A DNA stretch of 28,690 bases. Source: a virus. Below, piece by piece: positions 8,529 through 15,458 of the stretch. Location of the stretch: the IMG/VR virus record IMGVR_UViG_3300034198_014098, positions 1-28,690 of that record, one strand, 5' to 3'. The notes beneath the pieces were generated by a model, which worked only from the letters and a program-made list of their open reading frames with translations, was not told where the DNA came from and made no database searches. Position 1 is the stretch's first letter. The number at the start of each line of letters is the position of its first letter. A program made the translations under genes and the position numbers.

Positions 8529-8790
8529 TCACATCCCACCGCTTCAAAGCCAAATTTATCCGGCTGTTAGGATCGTGAGCGGTTTTGGCGGATGTCAGCC
8601 TCTCTTTCATGCCGCACATACGGCTGCGGAAGTTGTCGCGCCGCGATGCGGCCTCGTCGCTGTGCGCTGCCTCATGCGACGAAACGGGCTTCTTGATATC
8701 ATGCCCCTCCGCGCGCAGAGCCGCTCGGCCCTTGTCGTTAAGGCCACCACTTGCAGACTGGCCTTCTTTACGTTGCCATGTATCAGACAT
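8521..8790 (-). CDS. Small conserved phage protein (DUF6321-like)
   Basis: This 89-aa protein has the pattern KEGQSASGGLNDKGR at the N-terminus, then FRSRMCGMK and TSAKTAHDPNSRINLALKRW near the C-terminus. I recognise this as the DUF6321-type small phage protein, whose members share a GG-N-KGR start, an F-R-M-GM centre and a D-SRIN-AL-W end. The function is unknown. The frame is open further upstream, but the ATG at 8790 has GGAGG six nt before it and begins at the family's usual N-terminus. It is the first gene after the terminator at 8804-8831, which implies its own promoter or read-through. The stop codon lies in a 28-bp tandem repeat. Confidence 0.8.
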   Translation of the reverse strand: MSDTWQRKEGQSASGGLNDKGRAALRAEGHDIKKPVSSHEAAHSDEAASRRDNFRSRMCGMKERLTSAKTAHDPNSRINLALKRWDVKC

Positions 8791-8803
8791 TTTGCCTCCG
8801 ATG

Positions 8804-8831
8804 GCAAAACGGGGGCCGTTGGGCCCCCGTT
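8804..8831 (-). terminator. Rho-independent terminator after the head module
   Basis: Read on the minus strand: AACGGGGGCC, loop CAAC, GGCCCCCGTT, then a short T run (CGTTTTGCC). The 10-bp GC-rich stem lies 25 nt after the stop of the 95-aa gene. It would separate the capsid group from the neck and tail group. The T run is short, so read-through is plausible. Confidence 0.8.
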
Positions 8832-8855
8832 CGCTTTTCACACTAGGAGATGGGA

Positions 8856-9143
8856 TCAGTCCATTTCCATGTCGAGCTTGCGGCCCTTGGGGGCCGTGCC
8901 AGAGCGAGCCGACGAGAACGGGCTCGACTCGCAAGAGCCACCGCTCTTGCGGGCCATGCGGCCTGCGTGGTGCATAGCCTTATCGCCCTCGGCCTTCATG
9001 CCCTTGGCGCGACCACCGCGCTTACGGGCCTCTGCCGCGCCGAAGATGCTTTCGGCATCAGCGTTGCGACGACCGGGCTTGGTGGTGATGTCTTTTGCGG
9101 CCTCGTTGACGCCGCCAGTTTCACGATGCTTACGACCCTTCAT
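8856..9143 (-). CDS. Small basic Gly-Gly-motif protein
   Basis: This 95-aa protein is rich in Lys, Arg, Gly and Ala, with ARKRGGRAKGMK near residues 39-50 and HHAGRMARKSGG near 58-69, ending in an acidic KLDMEMD tail. The KRGGRAK and KSGG motifs match those of the 523-aa protein at 13821-15392, so the two are likely related by function or by a shared short signal. It lies between the 175-aa head protein (12-nt gap) and a terminator. The ATG at 9143 has GGGAG 7 nt upstream. A DNA-binding or internal head role would suit its charge, but nothing proves this. Homologs of similar composition occur in uncultured phages as hypotheticals. Confidence 0.7.
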   Translation of the reverse strand: MKGRKHRETGGVNEAAKDITTKPGRRNADAESIFGAAEARKRGGRAKGMKAEGDKAMHHAGRMARKSGGSCESSPFSSARSGTAPKGRKLDMEMD

Positions 9144-9155
9144 GGGGAGTCTCCC

Positions 9156-9683
9156 TTACGGTACGAGGTTGATGCCCTGAACATAGCGAACCGTGAGGTA
9201 TCCTACGCCAGTGCCCGTGTTGCTGTTAGTGACCACCACCTGAACGTCAGTGTTGCCGACATCAATCCAGTTGTTGATCTGGGTGGTCGCAGTACCGGGC
9301 GTAGCCACAATTCGACCCAAAGCACTGCCATCAACCGCGCCCGCAGTGGTAAGAGCCGTAGCGGAGACTGTGGTGCCCACGCCAAAGGTCTTTGCGGCGC
9401 CAGTCCAAGCCGCGCTGATCAGAGTGTCAATCGCAACGATCTGGCTCTGCGCGGGGATGACAATGGTTGTAGCTGCGTTGCTGGCCTGCGTAATCTTCAC
9501 CGTCTGCGCCATGACGGCATAGCCGACATTGGCCGTGCCCGAAGTCTCGCCGACACCGGCAAGAAAGCCGGTGCCGTCAGACTTTGAGACGTTGCCCGCG
9601 AGAAGCGGGCCGGTGAAGGTGCTGCCCGGAAAAATCGGGCTGCCGCTGGACTGGGGGTATTGCCCGCCATTAACTTCCGACAT
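9156..9683 (-). CDS. Probable head decoration / head-associated protein
   Basis: This 175-aa protein is beta-rich, with few charged residues and many Thr, Val, Ala and Gly. The start is flexible (SEVNGGQYPQSSGSPIFPG) and the C-terminal part (WIDVGNTDVQVVVTNS, then TGVGYLTVRYVQG) reads like a compact beta barrel. It follows the major capsid gene by 24 nt, and the ATG at 9683 has GAGGAG at good spacing. Small, abundant, beta-rich proteins next to the capsid gene are often decoration or cement proteins; this is context inference. A head spike or fibre is an alternative. Confidence 0.6.
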   Translation of the reverse strand: MSEVNGGQYPQSSGSPIFPGSTFTGPLLAGNVSKSDGTGFLAGVGETSGTANVGYAVMAQTVKITQASNAATTIVIPAQSQIVAIDTLISAAWTGAAKTFGVGTTVSATALTTAGAVDGSALGRIVATPGTATTQINNWIDVGNTDVQVVVTNSNTGTGVGYLTVRYVQGINLVP

Positions 9684-9707
9684 GTTGGTTCTCCTCTATG
9701 CCAGAGA

Positions 9708-10622
9708 TTACGAGGTCGGGAACGAACCGAACAGCGAGCGCCAGTTGTAGTAGCCAAAGCTGTAACGCTCATAGCCCTTGACCAGCAAGTTGTCGGTGAC
9801 GAAATCAACCTGCATGTCGGTCTCGAACTTGATGCGCTCCATGTACGACAGGCCGTCGATGTTGGTGAGCAGGAACCAAGCGTAAGGCGAAGTGAAGAAA
9901 TCGTTCACCATGTAACCTTCAGGCAGACCGCCCGAAGTTGACATGATGGCGTTCACATCGTTGTCCGACGTACCCGGGCGAAGTTCCGTCTTGGTCAGGC
10001 GGATCGCAACGGGCTCAAGCTGCGCCGGGACGACGAGCTTGCGAGCGCGGGCAAAGACCTTCAGGCCAGCCTGATCCTTGAAGTTCGTGCGAACCGAGAT
10101 CATGCTGTTCAGCAGGGTGGCCTCGTTGAGGTCAACCTGAACCGTCGGAGTGTTTGCGACCGTGCCGCCGTCGATCGGGTGCGAAGCCGAGCAAAGCGCC
10201 ACGCCGTCACCGCCGACAGAGGCATTGTAGGTCTGGGCCGTGTTGAAGATGTTCGCGCCGTAGATTTCCTTGGTCTGCTGGAACGACTCAACCAGACCGA
10301 GGTTCGACGGGTGGAACTGCGTCTTGTACAGGTTGTCATCAATGGCCTTGCGCGTGATGGCATAACCCAGCGCAATTTCATTGTGTTCTTGGTTGTACAT
10401 GAAACGCTCACCAGCGCCGTTGTCGAATGACGTCTGAGCGCCTTCCGACTTCAACTGTGCGAGGCCGAGGTAACGCATTTCGGCGGTACGCTCCAGAGCC
10501 ATCTTCGAGTCATGCTTGGTGAACAGCTTGTCGTACTGAGACGGGATCATCTCGTACTTGCCTTCAACCCCACGGAGGCCCGGGAGCAGAAGGTCCTTAA
10601 TTGCTGAAAGATTAACAGCCAT
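9708..10622 (-). CDS. Major capsid protein, Mu gpT-like (HK97 fold)
   Basis: This 304-aa protein fits the family of Mu major head subunit gpT in length and pattern. Residues 1-60 have an N-terminal arm and helix (SAIKDLLLPGLRGVEGKYEM). The centre has YAITRKAIDDNLY, then an alpha/beta region with NFKDQAGLKVFARARKLVVP near residues 180-200, and the C-terminus has LVKGYERYSFGYYNWRSLFG. The family adopts the HK97 capsid fold. The ATG at 10622 is preceded by GGAGTAAGGTAAA. The gene follows the 299-aa head protein by 14 nt and precedes the decoration candidate, the usual arrangement. No protease gene is visible nearby, and the N-terminal region is short, consistent with a separate scaffold (12331-13170). 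Confidence 0.87.
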   Translation of the reverse strand: MAVNLSAIKDLLLPGLRGVEGKYEMIPSQYDKLFTKHDSKMALERTAEMRYLGLAQLKSEGAQTSFDNGAGERFMYNQEHNEIALGYAITRKAIDDNLYKTQFHPSNLGLVESFQQTKEIYGANIFNTAQTYNASVGGDGVALCSASHPIDGGTVANTPTVQVDLNEATLLNSMISVRTNFKDQAGLKVFARARKLVVPAQLEPVAIRLTKTELRPGTSDNDVNAIMSTSGGLPEGYMVNDFFTSPYAWFLLTNIDGLSYMERIKFETDMQVDFVTDNLLVKGYERYSFGYYNWRSLFGSFPTS

Positions 10623-10636
10623 TTTACCTTACTCCC

Positions 10637-11536
10637 TTAAATGCCAGCGCCGGGGCGGTTGGGCATCGCGTTGTTGAAGCCCACGACGATCTTGTTGTAG
10701 GCCGAGGCATAGTCACTGCCGTTGTTGAAGCTCGCGAGCGGGCTGGTCGTCTGACCGGCAGAGAACCCGAGAATACCAACCACGCGGAAGGGCAGGTAGG
10801 CGCTGCTCCCCTGCGTGTACTGATCCGCGAAGTAGGTGGACAGACCATTGGCAGTGTTGCCATTGGCTTCACCCGTGTTGGTGTAGTCGTTGTAGTTAAA
10901 GCCGATGTTCTGGCCGACAGCGGCGATACCGACTGCCGTGGCGGTCGTATTGCTGTTGCCAGTCTGGACAACGAACTGGGCATTCGGATCGGTGATGCAG
11001 TAGGCGGTGACGTCGCCGTTGGCATCCGAACCGGGCCAGTAGTTGCCCCAGACCGTGCGCTTCTGCGAGGTCGAGAGGTACTTGCAGCCAGTGAAGACGC
11101 CAGCGATCGGAATGTACACCGCGCCCGAGACGGTCACTGCGTTAGTGGCAATCGTCTGGAAGGGAACGTTGAACGTGACGGTCGTGGTCGAGGCTGTTGC
11201 CACGGTCCAGCTACCATTCAGCGGGCTGTTCGTGGTGGCGAGGCCCGAGATAACCAACACCGAGCCGACAGCCGGTGCGGTCGTGGCGGTAAAGGTGATC
11301 GTGGCAACGCCAGCGGTCACAACTACGTTGGTGATCGCGAGGGCAGCCGGAGCCGAAGCCTGAGTGATGTAGCCGGTGCCAACACCAGTCGTGTTGGTCG
11401 CCTGAATGACAGGGTCATTGAAAAAGATCGGGGTCGTGTTGGACGACGAAATGACAAGCGCAACCTGCTCATAGGTCGGCAGAGAGCCGGTCCCCTGAAA
11501 CTGCGCGAAGCCATTGGGCGCAAAGGTATTGGCCAT
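10637..11536 (-). CDS. Capsid-adjacent virion protein with inserted beta domain
   Basis: This 299-aa protein begins MANTFAPNGFAQFQGTG, a start I recognise from a family of phage head proteins encoded just upstream of the capsid gene. The usual body is SSSNTTPIFFNDPVIQ near the N-terminus and FRVVGILGFS near the C-terminus. Residues 60-140 look like an inserted beta domain with VATITFTATTAPAVGSVLVI, similar to domains in two other virion proteins of this phage. The ATG at 11536 has AAGGAG ten nt upstream; the frame extends 18 codons further up, but those lack a ribosome site and look non-coding. It probably decorates or stabilises the capsid. It is the first gene after the likely promoter at 11634-11661. 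Confidence 0.72.
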   Translation of the reverse strand: MANTFAPNGFAQFQGTGSLPTYEQVALVISSSNTTPIFFNDPVIQATNTTGVGTGYITQASAPAALAITNVVVTAGVATITFTATTAPAVGSVLVISGLATTNSPLNGSWTVATASTTTVTFNVPFQTIATNAVTVSGAVYIPIAGVFTGCKYLSTSQKRTVWGNYWPGSDANGDVTAYCITDPNAQFVVQTGNSNTTATAVGIAAVGQNIGFNYNDYTNTGEANGNTANGLSTYFADQYTQGSSAYLPFRVVGILGFSAGQTTSPLASFNNGSDYASAYNKIVVGFNNAMPNRPGAGI

Positions 11537-11633
11537 GGTGGGACTCCTTGGGGGATGATCTTCATCGCGCAGCGGGGCGAATTTGACCAAATCAAAGGCT
11601 TAATTCCCACAACGGGGGGAACCTGAGTATGCA

Positions 11634-11661
11634 TTTACATGCTTTTAAGGTGTGAAGTCAA
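11634..11661 (-). promoter_or_regulatory. Putative sigma70-like promoter for the capsid genes
   Basis: On the minus strand TTGACT (plus 11656-11661), a 16-nt spacer and TGTAAA (plus 11634-11639) resemble -35 and -10 elements. It lies about 100 nt before the 299-aa head gene and directly after a terminator, where a new start site is needed to express capsid strongly. The -10 match is imperfect. A small inverted repeat (GCAT TTAC ATGC, 11631-11642) overlaps the -10. Confidence 0.45.
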
Positions 11662-11667
11662 CATATG

Positions 11668-11692
11668 AAAAGGGCGCCCCGCAAGGCGCCCC
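11668..11692 (-). terminator. Rho-independent terminator after the 206-aa gene
   Basis: A GGGCGCC stem with a 6-nt loop (CCGCAA on the plus strand) is followed on the minus strand by CTTTTC, 7-30 nt after the stop of the 206-aa gene. The plus strand also reads CCTTTAATTT, so it could work in both directions. It separates the scaffold group from the capsid group. Confidence 0.75.
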
Positions 11693-11698
11693 TTTAAT

Positions 11699-12319
11699 TT
11701 AATCCCGAGGGATCGGAATTGGCTCGTAAGAGCGCCCAACTTTAACAAGAGAGGAGTCTTTATTGCTGCGCTCAAACTGCCCCTGCGGCGATGCGGCAAG
11801 CTGGTCTTCCTTCGCGCGAACCTGACTGCGCGCCCGACGGGCTTCAGCCTGACGAGATGCCTCGCTGATCTCCGAGGGACGCTCCATCAGGACCATGCCC
11901 TTGCGCTCGATACTGGCATAGCTATTGTTATTGGGCATGTATTCGGGATGGCGCGAAGCCGGGACTGGTTCCCAGCCCTTCATCTGCAACTGCACCTGAT
12001 ACGAGGCATTTTCCTCATTAAGCAGCGTGCGGCGCTTCCACTCATATTCCCATCCAGCCGGGATGACGCGGGGATCGACGTAGAATTCATCAATACCGTC
12101 GTCATCCACGTTGATGTGATCACGGATTTCGGCAGCGCGACGAGCGGCGCGAACGCGAGGATCTTCTTCGCGAATTTCCGGACGAATTTCGGCGCGCTGA
12201 ATTGGCTGCATAATCACTTCCGCTTCGGCGGGGATGGTGGCTGCTGCAACGTCGGCGGCATGCTGGATTGCTTCTTCTCGGAGCCCCTTGGGGCGTCCGC
12301 GCAGGGTGTTCTGTTCCAT
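11699..12319 (-). CDS. Conserved phage protein of head region, function unknown
   Basis: This 206-aa protein has a highly charged N-terminal half (residues 1-75, many Glu and Arg), then a conserved-looking core: VIPAGWEYEWKRR near residues 85-97, MKGWEPVPASRHPEYMP near 113-129, and IERKGMVLMERP near 137-148. A charged helical tail follows. This core is familiar from hypothetical proteins near the scaffold and capsid genes of many uncultured phages; no function is known to me. It lies 11 nt after the scaffold gene and just before a terminator. The ATG at 12319 has AAGGAAACTGAAG upstream. A role in head assembly is inferred from position only. Confidence 0.75.
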   Translation of the reverse strand: MEQNTLRGRPKGLREEAIQHAADVAAATIPAEAEVIMQPIQRAEIRPEIREEDPRVRAARRAAEIRDHINVDDDGIDEFYVDPRVIPAGWEYEWKRRTLLNEENASYQVQLQMKGWEPVPASRHPEYMPNNNSYASIERKGMVLMERPSEISEASRQAEARRARSQVRAKEDQLAASPQGQFERSNKDSSLVKVGRSYEPIPIPRD

Positions 12320-12330
12320 CTTCAGTTTCC

Positions 12331-13170
12331 TTAGTTCATCTTGCCTTCGCGCTTCAGCGCGAGCTTGTTGGCTGCGTATTCCTTGACCGACATGCCCATC
12401 ATCTGGGCCATCTCACGCTCTTGAGCGGAAAGCGTCACGGTGTTTCCGCTTCCACCTGTGCCCGAGCCCGAACGGCTGACGGGTGCTGCGGGTGGAGCGC
12501 GGTTCCCACTGCGAGGCTGAGGCGCGCCGGAAATCCCCAAAACGCCTTCGACTGACTCAAAATAACGGTCAGAGTCAGGCGTGATGCCATCGGCCACAGC
12601 GATCTGGTGGGCTGCGACCATCTTTGCGTAGAGATTGCCTGAGGCATACTCAGGGTGGCGCCGCACCCAGTCAGCCGAGCGGGGTGTCAGTTGGCTGGCG
12701 AGAGCCTCTACGGGATCATTGGGGGAGAAGCGCGGCTCTTGCACCCGAGGTGCCTCTTGCAGCGCCTGACGGCCCTGCTCAAGTTGCAGGAGCTTGGCAG
12801 AACTATCCGACAGTGACGTCTGGTACTCGACCACGGCGTCAAAATCATTGTGGGCCATTGCCGCCTTCAGGTTCTCCTTGAGGATTTCCTGCTGCTGGCG
12901 CACAGTCTCGATCGCGTTGTTGACGAGGTGCATGTTGCTGTCTTGCACTTCGTTCTGAGCCGAATATGCTGTCTTCGCATATTCCTGCATTTGCTGCTCC
13001 GCAGCCATGCGGGCCTGACGTTCACGATCAAGCTGCTCGCGCAGTGACTCGATGCCGTCCTCGGCGGTTTCAATTTTCGGCTTTTCAGCCTCAATGATGA
13101 CTTCTTCCTCGGGGGCGAGATCGGTCAGTTCGAGGACTTCAACGTCAATATTTTCGTCGTTATCGGTCAT
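12331..13170 (-). CDS. Capsid scaffolding protein (putative)
   Basis: This 279-aa protein has the classic layout of a phage scaffold. It has a very acidic N-terminus (residues 1-40, VEVLELTDLAPEEEVIIEAE), a long Glu/Gln-rich coiled-coil region (45-150, LREQLDRERQARMAAEQQM), a Pro/Gly/Ser-rich linker (218-248), and a basic C-terminus (VKEYAANKLALKREGKMN) of the type that binds capsid protein. It sits upstream of the capsid genes and 10 nt after the GroES-like gene. The ATG at 13170 has AAGGATTAGAAA before it. No protease motif is visible. Scaffold proteins diverge quickly in sequence, so the call rests on layout and position. Confidence 0.75.
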   Translation of the reverse strand: MTDNDENIDVEVLELTDLAPEEEVIIEAEKPKIETAEDGIESLREQLDRERQARMAAEQQMQEYAKTAYSAQNEVQDSNMHLVNNAIETVRQQQEILKENLKAAMAHNDFDAVVEYQTSLSDSSAKLLQLEQGRQALQEAPRVQEPRFSPNDPVEALASQLTPRSADWVRRHPEYASGNLYAKMVAAHQIAVADGITPDSDRYFESVEGVLGISGAPQPRSGNRAPPAAPVSRSGSGTGGSGNTVTLSAQEREMAQMMGMSVKEYAANKLALKREGKMN

Positions 13171-13180
13171 TTTCTAATCC

Positions 13181-13573
13181 TTACCAAACGCAGTCGGGGT
13201 TTGAGACTCGGCCACGGATATTGTTGTCGTCGATGACACGGCAATTCACGCCGTTGACGTTGATCGACCACCCGTCGGAGGGGCGGTAGATAACCCAATC
13301 GTGAAGGTCGATTTCCATGCCCTTGAACCAGTTACCACTGGGGTCATCAAATGCAATCGGGCCCTTCTTGATGACAAGGGCGGCTTTAGACTGGAACTTG
13401 TCTTCGTCACGGTACTTGTCGGTCAGGATAATGCCCGACTTGGTCTTCTCCGGGCGGATGTAGATCGCGAGAAGGACTTGGTTATTGAAAATTTCGATAT
13501 CACTAATATCGCCGAGACTTGCGAGGAGTTCCTCCTTCGGGTCCACGGCATGCTCCATAAACATCTGAGGCAT
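13181..13573 (-). CDS. GroES-like co-chaperonin
   Basis: This 130-aa protein has a GroES (Cpn10) fold pattern: the strand with QVLLAIYIRPEKTKSGIILT near residues 31-50 corresponds to the GroES N-terminal motif and the start of the mobile loop. It is followed by KAALVIKKGP near 63-72, WFKGMEIDLHDWVIYRPSDG near 82-101, and a final strand. GroES of bacteria is about 97 aa, so this has an N-terminal extension of about 28 aa and a longer C-terminus. Phage co-chaperonins such as T4 gp31 replace host GroES so that large capsid proteins fit in GroEL. Its position next to the scaffold and capsid genes suits that role. The ATG at 13573 has AAAGGTAGAAGC upstream. Confidence 0.85.
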   Translation of the reverse strand: MPQMFMEHAVDPKEELLASLGDISDIEIFNNQVLLAIYIRPEKTKSGIILTDKYRDEDKFQSKAALVIKKGPIAFDDPSGNWFKGMEIDLHDWVIYRPSDGWSINVNGVNCRVIDDNNIRGRVSNPDCVW

Positions 13574-13577
13574 GCTT

Positions 13578-13775
13578 CTACCTTTCTGACAGCACTGTGT
13601 TCACCTCCTCAAACATGCCGAGGACGGTGCGCAGGCCCTGAATGCGGCCCACTTCGTGTTTGTATTGCGCAATGTCAGTGATTGCCATGCCGACACATAG
13701 ATTTTCCGCTATTCTCGACAATTCGGTATCAATCATCTTGGTGAGTTCGTGTTGGAATAGATTATTATAGTTCAT
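13578..13775 (-). CDS. Small helical conserved phage protein
   Basis: This 65-aa protein is predicted to be two or three helices, with ELTKMIDTELSRIAENL near residues 10-26 and YKHEVGRIQGLRTVLGMFEE near 38-57. The GRIQGLR pattern is shared with small hypothetical proteins often encoded beside GroES-like genes in phages. The function is unknown. The start is uncertain: the ATG at 13775 directly follows the U-tract of the terminator at 13779-13807, and no Shine-Dalgarno sequence fits before it. A second ATG at 13736 also has a poor site. A TATAAT lies just inside the frame (minus strand, 13764-13769). It ends 5 nt before the GroES-like gene. Confidence 0.7.
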   Translation of the reverse strand: MNYNNLFQHELTKMIDTELSRIAENLCVGMAITDIAQYKHEVGRIQGLRTVLGMFEEVNTVLSER

Positions 13776-13778
13776 AAG

Positions 13779-13807
13779 AAAAAAGGCGGTGGGAGCTACC
13801 CACCGCC
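13779..13807 (-). terminator. Strong rho-independent terminator after the 523-aa gene
   Basis: On the minus strand GGCGGTGGG, loop TAGCT, CCCACCGCC is followed by TTTTTTCTT. The perfect 9-bp GC-rich stem and six-T run make this the clearest terminator in the window. It lies 14 nt after the stop codon of the 523-aa gene and splits the portal group from the GroES and scaffold group. Confidence 0.92.
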
Positions 13808-13820
13808 ACTCCGCCAGTGT

Positions 13821-15392
13821 TTACTTTTTGGACTTTTGCAGGTCGATCTTTTCCAGCCGACCCTCGCCAGTGCCAGAGCCAGCCGTCATGTGAACCGTGC
13901 GCCCGCCGCGCTTGCGTCCCATAGGCATCGGCGGAGGCGCTCCAGCGCCCGGAGGCGGCATCGGAGGGCCCGGAGGCGGCATGCCAGCACCCGGAGGCAT
14001 GGGAGGACCACCAGCGGGCGGCATGCTGACCGGGATGGGCATGCCGGAAGGTCCAGCCAGACCCGGCGGCGGTGCGCCCATGCCGTCAGCCGAGGGCTTC
14101 TGGGCAATCACGATATTGACGTTGACCTTGCCCTTGGCGCGTCCACCATCCTTGCGGGCCATGCGACCGCCTGTCGGGCGAGTGCCTTGGGCGCTGCCAT
14201 CCATGGACAGGCTGCCGCCGCGCTTTTTTGCAGCACCGACTGCGGGTACGGCTTGGGCTGGGCCAGCGTCATTATCCTTGTCTTTAAACAACCCCATCTG
14301 GCTGGCCAAATACAAGGGCACGAGGGTTTCAAGCATTCCGCCGCCCTCCTTATGAATGCGACCGCCCGCCTTACGGGCAGCGCGTCCACCGCTCTTTTTC
14401 GCAGCACCGACTGCGGGTACGGCTTGCGGCTGACGCCCATCTTTGTCGTTGCCCACGGCACCACGGAGCAAATCGCCAGCAGCGCCGTAAATAGCCTTTG
14501 TGAGGCCTCCGCCAAAGCCCACGCCTCCAAGCACATTACCGATTGTACCACCCAGATCCTTGCCGGTGCGGCCACCCTTCTTCAGCTTCAAGTTTTCGTG
14601 CTTGCCGCCATGCTCGGCATTTTCATGCTGGCGGAATGCCTTCTTGATCAGCTTCTTGTCCTGCGCGAGGTCGGTGTTGCCGCCGCGCTTGAACCCGTAG
14701 GGGGTTGTTTCCTGCTCGTAGCCCTTCTTCGGAATGGGCTCGTAGGGCTCGTAGGAGATGTCCTTACCCTTCGGCTTGGGCGTAGGGCGCGGGGCAGGGC
14801 GCGGCGCGGGGGCCGGGGCCTTCTTCTTCGCGTCTGCGGTCATATCCATGCCGCTGTCATCGTAGTCGCCGTCCATGTCACCGCCGTAAGCCTTTTTGGC
14901 TCGGCCACCCTTCTTCAGGCCTGCGGTGCGGGCCATGCGGGAGTCGTTTGCGGGCATTGACATCCGCCCGCCATCCATGCGCTTGGCGCGGCCACCCTTC
15001 TTCATGCCAGTCTCGTCATCGCTAAAATCGCGATTGTCAGCAGTGCTGGCGGTGCCGCCTGAAGCAAAAGCCCCGACATGCTTGATGCCTTCGCGCTTTT
15101 CGTTGGCCCCACGGACATCGCGGTTGATCAGCTTGTCGGCAGTCAGGCTGCCGCCGCTCTTGCGCTGGGCTCGACCGGCATTGCGCTTGGCCTTGGGGCC
15201 CTCTGCTTCCAGAACCTTGCCGCCGCGCTTAAACTGCCGACGCGAGAGCGGGCGTGCGCCCGTCTTGACGTCTGCATGCTCAAGGGGGGCTGGGGTGAAA
15301 TCACAGGCGTCGATCGCCCCCGTGGACCCGGCAAGCATGCGACCAATCTTGGCCTTCATGGCTTTGCGGGCGCTCTTGGAAAGTTCAGACAT
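13821..15392 (-). CDS. Gly-Gly-motif repeat protein, basic, Pro-rich C-terminus
   Basis: This 523-aa protein is Lys/Arg/Gly-rich and carries more than a dozen short motifs of the type [KR]-x-GG-[RKST]: FKRGGKV, RKSGGSL, KKGGRAKRMDGG, LKKGGRAKKAYGG, KKSGGRAARKAGGR, KRGGSLSMDG, RKDGGRAK and KRGGRTV among them. The last 90 residues include a Pro/Gly/Met-rich stretch (about residues 430-490) before a final KRGGR. A repeat QAVPAVGAAKK-x-GG occurs twice, 57 residues apart. The ATG at 15392 has GGAG eight nt upstream; the ATGs 4 and 11 codons earlier do not. It lies between the 1405-aa gene and a strong terminator. The function is unknown; a virion-internal protein is the best guess. Confidence 0.75.
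   Translation of the reverse strand: MSELSKSARKAMKAKIGRMLAGSTGAIDACDFTPAPLEHADVKTGARPLSRRQFKRGGKVLEAEGPKAKRNAGRAQRKSGGSLTADKLINRDVRGANEKREGIKHVGAFASGGTASTADNRDFSDDETGMKKGGRAKRMDGGRMSMPANDSRMARTAGLKKGGRAKKAYGGDMDGDYDDSGMDMTADAKKKAPAPAPRPAPRPTPKPKGKDISYEPYEPIPKKGYEQETTPYGFKRGGNTDLAQDKKLIKKAFRQHENAEHGGKHENLKLKKGGRTGKDLGGTIGNVLGGVGFGGGLTKAIYGAAGDLLRGAVGNDKDGRQPQAVPAVGAAKKSGGRAARKAGGRIHKEGGGMLETLVPLYLASQMGLFKDKDNDAGPAQAVPAVGAAKKRGGSLSMDGSAQGTRPTGGRMARKDGGRAKGKVNVNIVIAQKPSADGMGAPPPGLAGPSGMPIPVSMPPAGGPPMPPGAGMPPPGPPMPPPGAGAPPPMPMGRKRGGRTVHMTAGSGTGEGRLEKIDLQKSKK
14230..14426. repeat. 26-bp direct repeat 171 bp apart inside the Gly-Gly protein gene
   Basis: Bases 14230-14255 and 14401-14426 are identical (both begin GCAGCACCGACTGCGGGTAC). 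The offset is 171 bp, exactly 57 codons, and both encode QAVPAVGAA. It marks an internal duplication of a segment of the Gly-Gly-motif protein, with the sequence between the copies diverged. Confidence 0.9.
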
Positions 15393-15458
15393 CGGCGTCT
15401 CCATTACAGCCGAGAAAGATGGCACTCAGCTAATGCCAAAAAATGGTTGATTTTGCAA

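Noticed and set aside
8449-9587. Overlapping plus-strand frames of more than 240 codons
   Set aside because: They lie opposite genes with ribosome sites and known patterns (the 89-, 95- and 175-aa proteins); their translations are irregular and without recognisable domains.
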